A stretch of DNA of 40,137 bases, taken from Saccoglossus kowalevskii (Eukaryota > Hemichordata > Enteropneusta > Harrimaniidae). Where the stretch lies: positions 1,051,091 to 1,091,227 of the forward strand of contig NW_003155737.1 in the NCBI RefSeq assembly GCF_000003605.2, in the 5' to 3' direction. The position numbers and the translations under genes are program-made. This document shows positions 14,012 through 23,011 of the stretch, in pieces. The notes beneath the pieces are model-generated. The model searched no databases and was not told where the DNA came from. It saw only the letters and a program-made list of their open reading frames with translations. Numbering within the stretch: the stretch's first letter is position 1; each line of letters starts with the position of its first letter.

Positions 14012-15370
14012 CTTAAAATTTTGCTTCCCGACTTTAAGTTGTTTCGAACAAAAGAGAATGACAAATTTCGCATAGCAACCACTTTACAATAATTAATGTC
14101 ACATTTATGAAATTGAATAATGACCTGTTAGATTATATGGCTAAGATACACAAATATTGGACGCTGATTTATAGATAAGTTTCCTTACACATAACCTTCG
14201 ATTAAGTTGGTCAATATACTTTAATCTAGCCTTGTTTCCTTTGTAGCTCAACTCAACAACCTAAGAACTCTGTTAATATTTTTGAGAAAAATCACGGCCT
14301 CATTACTATCTCAATATTTTTTTAACAATAATACCAATTTCCTGTATATATACTAGTTGCACATCAACCTTCTAACGGGGTTGGCTAATCAGATATCTAA
14401 ACACTGGCGTACACGTTGTTAAGGGTCATGGTGATGTTGGTAAGTGATAACTAGACTCGAATACGCTTGTAGGCTTCCACAAGTTACAAATGTATCGCAG
14501 AGATGTAATGTTCAATGAATAGCGATAACATTTGTTTAACCTATCAAAATAAAATTAAGAATAATCTGAAATATCGCGTCGATTTATTCGTGATAGGAGG
14601 TAAATGAATTACAGCGGGATATCATCTTTTTAGCTACAAGTGATATCAGCTGTTTGTATACTTTTCGCTGTAATATTTTGCAGTATTGAATCTACACCAC
14701 GGGATATTTTGACCCCGGTGTTATTTTTCACTGGAAGTCAAAAATATCAACGTCACACGGCGCGCAACAGTAAATTCATGGACAATAATCGCAGTTACAT
14801 CCCTAACAGTAACTGGAGTGGTAATTATCGATATCAACAGTAAGATGACGTCTTGCGTTTACATCGTTCCATGCAATAGTTTCGGGCGATACCATCATTC
14901 AATGTAGATATTCTAGGAATGTGCACATTCAAAATTGTTGGCAAATTTAAATCTGATTAAAATTTAAATACAAGTAATCTTGGAATCGTTAAAATTGCTG
15001 GTTTAATATGCATTTCACTAATTCGGAAAATAAAATTTAATTTTCACAGCGTTTTCCATATATCCTGTCATCTTGCATGTATTTTCTACTTGCACTTGTG
15101 TATTTGATAGAGGTAGATAATACAGAAGATAACATGTTATAGTGATCGTAGCGATATTAATTCTCAATACTGCGTAATACCACACGTTGTCGCCCGTAGT
15201 AGCCACAAATAACTTCAGTGCTTCAGTGACACAAAACTACAATCAAAGAATGACAAACAATACATGTTCAAATTAGTGTTTAAACGGTGTATAAGCCACG
15301 TGACAAAAAGCGAAAAGAAGGCAATAATTCGGCATGTTAACTAACTAGCATAGCAAACATGCTCATACTC
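14012..15370. other. AT-rich non-coding stretch
   Basis: Only short chance frames are present (for example near 14640-14843). I see no recognisable exon, RNA gene or mobile element. The stretch ends abruptly at the 42-bp minisatellite. Confidence 0.55.
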
Positions 15371-15831
15371 TTGCGAGGTAGTGTATGCAGCTAATCCAGC
15401 ACATACTGTCTTGCGAAATAAGTGTATGCAGCCAATCACAGCGCATCCTGTCTTGCGAAATAAGTGTATGCAGCCAATCACAGCGCATCCTGTTCTGCGA
15501 GGTAAGTGTTTGCAGCCAATCACAGCAAATACTGTTTTGCGAGGTAAGTGTTTGCAGCCAATCACAGCACATACTGTTTTGCGAGGTAAGTCTATGCAGC
15601 CAATCACAACACATACTGTCTTGCGAGGTAAGTGTATGCAGCCAATCGCAGCGCATACTGTCTTGCGAGGTAAGTGTATGCATCCAATCACAGCGCATAC
15701 TGTCTTGCGAGGTAAGTCTATGCAGCCAATCACAACACATACTGTCTTGCGAGGTAAGTGTATGCAGCCAATCACAGCGCATACTGTCTTGCGAGGTAAG
15801 TGTATGCAGCCAATCACAACAGATACTACCG
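15371..15831. repeat. 42-bp minisatellite, 11 units, with CCAAT and GAGGTAAGT words
   Basis: Anchoring on TTGCG/CTGCG, units start at 15371, 15411, 15453, 15495, 15537, 15579, 15621, 15663, 15705, 15747 and 15789. Ten intervals are 42 bp except the first (40 bp). Units 2-11 contain a CCAAT core at exact 42-bp steps from 15432 to 15810. In nine of them the site fits the NF-Y consensus RRCCAATSR (AGCCAATCA or AGCCAATCG). Units 4-11 also carry GAGGTAAGT, a strong 5' splice-site match. Units 6-8 and 9-11 share variants (GTCTATG followed by CACAACACA), which suggests a 126-bp three-unit block duplication. The unit is a multiple of three bases and stop-free in several frames on both strands, so long open frames here are a by-product, not evidence of a protein. 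Confidence 0.97.
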
Positions 15832-15840
15832 TAGAGTAGT

Positions 15841-18420
15841 GTAGGTAGCAATTACAGCACATTAAATGAAGTGCTATCACGCCATTATAATGAAGGTACT
15901 TTCACGAAGCTCAACATCAGATCAAAAGCGTCTTCGCCTATCGATGTGTTTGCGCTGAATAGGTTAAATCTATTAACTAATTTCGCATGCACGTCACGTT
16001 CCACCGCATGTATCACGCGTCTTTATCCGACCGTCTGTCTTAATTTCAATCTCCTTAATTTTACACTTGATTTGAAATGGATTAAAAAAACGAACAAAGT
16101 ATATCAATGGTGATTGTATATTCTTCAGTTGTGTAGATTGTACACAATTGAGATTCCATTCTGAGATTAGGCTGTAAATTCATATGTTTCATACTAATGT
16201 ATTGTCAAGTACTCGTTCTGTGTAAGGTGTGGTTTTTGTACGCTCGCCAACTCGCCTATTTGCGTGACTGTTGTTTATTTGAGTCCACAGCTTAGCTACA
16301 GACTCGCTCAAAAATATTCGTGTGGTTTATAGATCGAGACATATCCCGATCGTAACTGTCCGACATAATGACGTCATCATGTTGTTGTTTGAGTTGAATG
16401 ACATGGCGGAATTGATTAACCGTTGAATAAATGTGTCACTGGCTTTTATGTTCACAACAACAACCCATAGAACTGTTCTCCCTTGTACGCGATTATTACA
16501 CGACACAGTGAACTGTTTAATTCCCATTTTATGTGTGCTTCCTTTCGCATTTACTTATACTACATTGAAAGGGTAAAATTATCTTTGAAAGAAAATTGAG
16601 GCAAATCAAATATGTTGGTTTAGTAAATCACCATCTGCGAGTTATACCTGGTTGTGTAATGCATATTCTAGTGTTTTAAAAAGGCTTTAGAATAGACGGC
16701 AATATATTTGGCTGTGAAAGGCGAAACAATTATAAATCCCTATAATACATTTTACCAACAACAACAGTATTCGGAAATTATTGAATAGATTCTTTTTCAT
16801 ATTAAGAATAGAAAAATCGTCACTAAACAATTTCCTGAAATATTTTCCCAAATTGTTTACAATATGTTTCTTGGATTTATGTTGGTGGTGCATTTCTTTA
16901 TATATCAAATTATGTTCGATGACATGGATAGTTTATAGACTGACAGACACAACTTGACATTGATTGACCTTTTATTTGCAAAATTCATAATATATTTCCA
17001 TTTTATACAAATAAAATCCACAATGAAATGTACATATGCTTAGCAACGCGTTTAGTATTACACTATTTGACTTTGCCCTGTAGTCTCTTTAGAGTGTGAA
17101 GAGATAATTGGTTCGAGATTAAACATAATACCGTTGGCGTTGGATGCCATGATGGGATGTGTTTGATTAGTCTGACTGTCTTCTATTATGCAGGGTGTAT
17201 TTCTTTCTAAAACAATAACCAGCATTTAACAGATTATAAATAGTTAAACGATAATTGGCGTTGTGTGTGTACTTCGTTTTACGGGCTGGCAGGAGCATAT
17301 GAGTTGTCCGTGCCTGTAAACAAGGTCGCCTGCCAGCGGACAAGACACGGACAGGGTCGCAGATTCCATTTACTGTTTGTTATTTGATGCGGTCACAGCC
17401 TCGAGTGGAGGGACCGTTTTATGTATGCAATGACGTAACAATGCTTAATAATTTAACATATTTATAGTTAGAAAAAAAAATTCAATATTTTCAAAGATCA
17501 AATATATCTAAACTATGAATTATAAATTATTACAGCGTTATCACGTAAGCTTTAGATAAATGATATTGTGAATGTTTGGTCTGATTCGTCTGTTATCCGG
17601 GAACATTTAAAAAAAATTGTTTATTCAAGTCGCAATGCTTTGGTCAATGAGAAAAAATGCAAAATACCCAAACCCTCTATCTCGGGTGTAAATATCCAGC
17701 AGACAAAGCAGATTGATTGTTGTGTCCTCGCCATGGAAATATCTGAACCATTGTTCGCCCTACACAGTTTCTTACAGCAGGCTACTCAACGGTCACTCAA
17801 GTTGCACTTTTAAATGCTAGTAGAAGGTGATTTCTTCTAATTTAAAAGTGAAACTAAATTTATAAAAGAAATCATGCCATCTGATGACGGGCTGCTTACC
17901 GCGTCGACTGTATGGATCAATTAAAAGTGCAGACATCTGGACCAAATATCGACAAACGTGAAAAGCTCGAGAAATTCGAGAAGTGAGTTTGGCCATAGTT
18001 TAAAACAATGGCTTATATTTCTAAATAACTTACTTGGTTTAATTTGACAATACATTACTTAGAACTGACGGTGTTGTTTTAGTGTTACATATACAATCAC
18101 AAAAATGCTGGCTAAATCCACTCTATTTCATCTTGTATCAGTCAATATCCAAAAGTCCATGGTCAGTTTTTTTTGTTGCTTTTTTTGATAATAACTTTCT
18201 CACAAATAAAATGTTAACTAGTTTTACACAATACATGTTTTTTAATAGTACTCGACTTTATTTGATTATACTATGACTATAGTAAGTGATACCAGATCAA
18301 TTGGATTGTCGTCCTCCACCTGCCATTTTCAAGACCATGATTAAATAAATCAACCCGAAAGGGCCTAATAATCCTAACAACATATGAGTATGGTCTATTT
18401 TGTTCAGTTTACCAATATAT
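15841..18420. other. AT-rich non-coding stretch
   Basis: No gene is recognised. A small plus-strand frame at 17568-17813 has a codable composition but no ATG-to-domain match and no splice context that I trust. Interleaved inverted repeats at 17285-17351 are listed separately. Confidence 0.5.
17285..17351. repeat. Interleaved inverted repeats (possible pseudoknot geometry)
   Basis: CTGGCAGG (17285-17292) is perfectly inverted as CCTGCCAG (17329-17336). Between and beyond these lie TGTCCGTG (about 17305-17312) and its inverse CACGGACA (17346-17353). The order A-B-A'-B' is the arrangement of a pseudoknot if the region is transcribed. It sits in a short GC-richer patch inside AT-rich DNA. Confidence 0.6.
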
Positions 18421-18429
18421 CAGTAATAC

Positions 18430-18450
18430 ACTATAACCTCGTTATAGCAC
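18430..18450 (+). repeat. AACCTCGTTATA word, possible terminal-repeat remnant
   Basis: ACTATAACCTCGTTATAGC contains AACCTCGTTATA at 18435-18446. The exact inverse TATAACGAGGTT occurs at 19988-19999, and a shorter inverse (TAACGAGGTT) at 20124-20133. A nearby GTTATAGTG (about 18479) is a partial inverse of CACTATAAC. These could be ends of decayed DNA transposons or MITE copies. Confidence 0.4.
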
Positions 18451-19550
18451 ACTCTTTGTGTAACATAGATTTTGTTTGTTATAGTGAAGTGTCTACTACA
18501 ATGAAGTAAACATTACTTTGGGTTTATTATGAAAGAAAGACATGCAATGTGTTTAATGCACATTGAAAGGCAGAACGCTGTACGCTAGTTTATAAACATA
18601 ATTTTATTGAAAGTATTTCATAGAGATTTAAAGTGTTTCATGCTCAATACTGTGCACACCCATAGCAACCGCGTCAGACCTTATTATTCAAAATAAAGCA
18701 CATGCTGATTGGATGGATAGTGTGCAACTAATTCATTATTATTATTAAATTATTAGAACTCAAGATAGTGTTACAAAGCAATTTCTGGATTGATCAATTA
18801 TACCAGTCCAGGGAAATTCATTATAAAGGTGTTCGTTAACAGGGCTACAGTCTATCACTATAGTTTTGAAAGACAACATTTTCGTGTTAAGATTTAAATT
18901 TCACTGTGGATAGTTCGAGACATTAAAACCACAGAATGACATCTTCATAATTGTTTGGATCCGATTGCGAGTGAACGGCGAAGATTTTAAAGATGCATGA
19001 TGCACATTGTCGATTGCAGAATACTCCCCGAATACTCCAAATTAAATCCGTTGTCATATGCATTTTTGAAATGTGTTGCTGTCATTGCCAGGCAGTGTAT
19101 CGTTTACTATGTATGATTATCATAACAAATACCCTGTAACGTTGTCTTTTCTTGTCTGGTGTTATTGAAAAATCAAAGACAAAAACCTGAATTAGTGGAG
19201 GAAACGACCAATATTCAAATAAAATATAATGATGGTATAATAGTAAACATTCATATATACAGTCGTGATATACAATTAATGCGACCACAATAAGAAGTAC
19301 AAGTTAATGGTGTTTGTGAACGATGCGCCTGAGAAAGTTTTCAGAATACACATGAGAATAAGAAAAATCGTTCTTGACGCATACTTGGTGCACAACTTGT
19401 AAACGACCACATAACGTGTAATTCGCTCTGTGAGGTAGGGATGAGTGGGTAATCTTTCGACTGGATGGAAGAACACGAATGAATTTTAGCTAGACATTAA
19501 AGCACAAATTGGTTCTCCTCAATGTTATGCTGAGCCTTGTCATTTTATGT
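18451..19550. other. AT-rich non-coding stretch
   Basis: No transposase or other coding sequence is recognisable between the inverted AACCTCGTTATA words. If an element is present, it is non-autonomous or fully decayed. Confidence 0.5.
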
Positions 19551-19643
19551 CAGTCATAGAACCTTACTTTTTAGTCATATGACCTTATATATCAGCCACA
19601 GAACTTTACATATTGGCCATAGGACCTGATATATCAGTCATAG
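19551..19643. repeat. Degenerate 21-bp tandem repeat, about 4 units
   Basis: The words AGTCATAGAACC, AGTCATATGACC, AGCCACAGAAC, GGCCATAGGACC and AGTCATAG recur at 21-bp steps (19552, 19573, 19594, 19615, 19636). Unit divergence is high, indicating an older array than the two large minisatellites. Confidence 0.75.
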
Positions 19644-19987
19644 CGTATATATTTTGTTTTATTATGTGTTTAGTTTTATTCACATCTTATTATTTATTTA
19701 ATTTGAAGTTACGGTATTATGCAACGTTAGACGATGTGGGAATACAATACTCAACCAAATATGTTCAAATAATATACTACAGATCACATGATACATTTAT
19801 ACATCAATACACTATATGCTTTCAATTTGCATATTTTATAAGCTTATATTTAATTCCCCTCAAATGTGTACAGCATAGTCTGAATCTCATGAAATGACTA
19901 ATTCCAAAATACGTATTGTTAAAATATATTCAGATAGCAATTTCAATGAAAGAAAAAAAAATCGTGCATGTGAATAGATTGAATGGG

Positions 19988-20133
19988 TATAACGAGGTTG
20001 TTTTCAAAGTAATGTAATACATAATGCTTATTTTTTCAATTTCTTATCAATATACAGTGATATCAATGGGCAAGCATCAATAAATGATACTAATTGGATA
20101 TGCTGTTTATAACACTCACATTTTAACGAGGTT
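19988..20133 (-). repeat. Two inverse AACCTCGTTA copies
   Basis: TATAACGAGGTTGTTTT (19988) and TAACGAGGTTGTAAG (20124) are in opposite orientation to the copy at 18435. They may mark right ends of one or two related non-autonomous elements. Confidence 0.4.
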
Positions 20134-20621
20134 GTAAGATTGATTACGGAAACTAACTGAAAGGTGCGCTGATGATATACTAGTATATACGGCCTTGCTT
20201 TTTAAGTAAATGATGGAAACCAGTTTAGAGAATTGATGTTGGTGTAATTTGTTACTTTGATCACATGTCAATCAGACATATTAAGGGTTTTCTGGAATAA
20301 TGGCGTACACTAATCATGCAATCATCCAGGCAAGATGATAATATCATCTTTTTAGTTCACTCATGCTGTGCCAATGTATTCGGTGAAAACAGTTTTTGGG
20401 AATACAATTGAAATTATTGTCGTAGGTACATGTGTGTACAGATATAAACAAGCATATCTACATGTCTCTCCTTTTTAACTCCTTTTTAACTAATTTTCAG
20501 ATTATCTCCTTAAAAGTTGTTTGTATTCAGACTATTGAGAAAATATTGTATTGTGTGTAATAGTCAAATTTATAGTCACGACTACTCATATGAAATAATT
20601 GATATAAGAAATTATATTATG

Positions 20622-20732
20622 AGGTTATTACGAGGATACTTCAAAGTATGCAAAAAGACAGTACAGCTGCAGTATCGACCAACGCGCAGCGTACTGTCTG
20701 AGTGCATACTTTGAGGTATTCTCGTAATAATC
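20622..20732. repeat. Long inverted-repeat hairpin (foldback/MITE or hairpin-RNA candidate)
   Basis: The left arm runs about 20622-20668 and the right arm about 20684-20732. Complementary blocks include TTATTACGAG with CTCGTAATAA, TCAAAGTATGC with GCATACTTTGA, GACAGTAC with GTACTGTC, and GCTGC with GCAGC. The loop is roughly 15 nt. Only a handful of mismatches or bulges interrupt about 45 paired positions, and weaker pairing continues outward for about 15-20 bp. The overall shape fits a palindromic MITE. A hairpin-RNA precursor is possible but the stem is longer than usual for a pre-miRNA. No flanking coding sequence is seen. Confidence 0.85.
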
Positions 20733-20739
20733 TTATTAT

Positions 20740-21990
20740 TATACATCTTTTTCTTCCAAGGAAACACCATGGGAATGCTGAAATCTGAAATGTTTACAAC
20801 ATAATCAGCGATCTTTGTGTTGAATCCGGTAGCCATGTTTGTTTTCATTATTAGAGAACGCTTACGCGCATAATCATTTCATTCATTCGCATTTCCTTAT
20901 ATGGTAGGATGAAAATACCTCGTAAAATACCGCAAAATTACGGCACGCTGTAACTTATGGCGTTACGATGATAGATGTATAATAATATGTTTTACATAAA
21001 GAAAAAACAAGATCTGTTTATCATTTATGTTTATTATTCATAGGACAATTATCACAAAGCATTTTCTGTTTGATTGAATCCAATGATTAGACCTGACTGA
21101 TTTCATTATATATTCTGAAATATTAAATTAAAATATGTGTAGTAAATAAAACCCCGTAGAATTCAGAACATGTGTTTTGTACTTACCCACATACTATATC
21201 AATCCAGCTTTATTGCGGGTTAGATGTCATAGATTTTTTTAACAATTTTTTTAACCCTCTAGTCGTATCACAAAAATAGTCCTCCAAACTTAGCAGATAA
21301 ATGTTTTGTTTGAAGTGTCACGTTATTCTCAACAAATGTTAGTTAAGCTTGGTGCCAATGTGATGTGTATACGAACGGGTGACCTTGTCGGTGACCTTAG
21401 CAAGGAATTCAGAATCTCGCAAATGATCTAATGGCAACCATGCACTCTTTGTTGCACACTGTATTACCACACTTCACTCTTGTTCATCATTAGACCGCTG
21501 CTCTGTTCACACCTTACGTGATACGTTAAAACACGTATATTCAAATCCCCCGATGACGTGTATAAATTAAATTAAATCTCTCATGGTTCTGATTCCCTTC
21601 ATGCTATTAAAGTTGAGTTAAATCAGACACATCTCGAAAAACTGAAAGGTTCACTTGAAACGAACACCCACGATACATTGTAACAACAGTATGTACAGAA
21701 GAAACCACGTGACTCGGTCAGACAAATATCTCCTTTTTGGTGATCGGCTGTTGATGGTGTGTAGTTTACAAATATTAATGTTATTTTAGTTACCTTGGAG
21801 ACAGAATAAAAATATAGGGGAAACATTTTGCGAAACGATTGCCAAGGACATTGGTTGATATATGTTTGTCCGTATTATATGTGATTTGTTGTACTTAATT
21901 AATTAACCATAACCGGGTAAATTTATTGCAACTTATTACTAGTTATATCTGTGGTAATCAGTATCGTATTCTTTTTTATGTATCATATGT
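20740..21990. other. AT-rich non-coding stretch
   Basis: Nothing recognisable is present. A short minus-strand frame at 21623-21826 has no domain. Sequence becomes repetitive at about 21976, where partial 27-mer units begin. Confidence 0.55.
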
Positions 21991-22000
21991 TATTATGTAT

Positions 22001-22989
22001 CAGACCTATTTCTAAGTTATTAAGTATCAGATCTATTTCTAAGTTACTATGTATCAGACCTATTTCTCTGTTATTATGTAACAGACCTATTTCTAAGTTA
22101 CTATGTATCAGACCTATTTCTCTGTTATTATGTAACAGACCTATTTCTAAGTTACTATGTATCAGACCTATTTCTCTGTTATTATGTAACAGACCTATTT
22201 CTAAGTTACTATGTATCAGACCTATTTCTCTGTTATTATGTATCAGACCTATTTCTAAGTTACTATGTATCAGACCTATTTCTAAGTTATTATGTATCAG
22301 ACCTATTTCTAAGTTACTATGTAACAGACCTATTTCTAAGTTACTATGTATCAGACCTATTTCTAAGTTACTATGTATCAGACCTATTTCTAAGTTACTA
22401 TGTATCAGACCTATTTCTAAGTTATTATGTATCAGACCTATTTCAAAGTTATTATGTATCAGACCTATTTCTAATTTATTATGTATCAGACCTATTTCTA
22501 AGTTACTATGTAACAGACCTATTTCTAGATTACTATGTATCAGACCTATTTCTAAGTTACTATGTATCAGACCTATTTCTAAGTTACTATGTATCAGACC
22601 TATTTCTAAGTTACTATGTATCAGACCTATTTCTAAGTTACTATGTATCAGACCTATTTCAAAGTTACTATATATCAGACCCATTTCTAAGTTATTATGT
22701 ATCAGACCTATTTCTAAGTTACTATGTATCAGACCTATTCTCTGTTATTATGTATCAGACCTATTTCTAAGTTACTATGTATCAGACCTATTTCTAAGTT
22801 ACTATGTATCAGACCTATTTCAAAGTTACTATATATCAGACCCATTTCTAAGTTACTATGTATCAGACCTATTTCTAAGTTACTATGTATCAGACCTATT
22901 CTCTGTTATTATGTATCAGACCTATTTCTAAGTTACTATGTATCAGACCTATTTATAAGTTACTATGTATCAGACCTATTTATAAGTTG
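22001..22989. repeat. 27-bp minisatellite, 37 units, with higher-order structure
   Basis: The unit is CAGACCTATTTCTAAGTTACTATGTAT. The first CAGACC anchor is at 22001 and the last at 22971. The 970-bp span equals 36 steps of 27 bp minus two single-base deletions, both in CCTATTCTCTG variants near 22740 and 22901. From 22055 to about 22270, TCTCTGTTATTATGTAA and TAAGTTACTATGTAT units alternate, giving a 54-bp dimer repeated four times. From about 22661, a six-unit block (161 bp) bearing AAAGTTACTATATAT and the deletion variant is duplicated. The unit is divisible by three and lacks stops in frames on each strand, so the long open frames with 9-residue periodicity are by-products. Confidence 0.98.
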
Positions 22990-23003
22990 TTAAACAGAAA
23001 ATG

Positions 23004-23011
23004 TATAAAAG
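23004..23011 (+). promoter_or_regulatory. Possible TATA box next to the 27-mer array
   Basis: TATAAAAG, a consensus TATA box, starts about 15 bp after the last 27-bp unit. No convincing gene follows within 1 kb on the plus strand, so this is only a positional observation. Confidence 0.15.

Noticed and set aside
13379-14092. Open frames spanning the gap
   Set aside because: They consist of TA-repeat translation and undetermined bases.
15371-15831. CRISPR-like array
   Set aside because: Units are directly tandem without unique spacers, and the DNA is eukaryotic. The same holds for the 27-bp array.
15341-15880. Overlapping open frames with 14-residue repeats on both strands
   Set aside because: They are translations of the 42-bp minisatellite, open simultaneously in several frames, which is expected from the unit length.
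17100-17130. tRNA-like T-arm word GGTTCGAGATT
   Set aside because: No acceptor stem, D-arm or anticodon arm can be placed around it.
21951-22931. Long open frame with 9-residue repeats across the 27-bp array
   Set aside because: The frame is produced by a stop-free 27-bp unit, exists on the opposite strand too, and is broken by single-base deletions. No start context or unique coding sequence flanks it.
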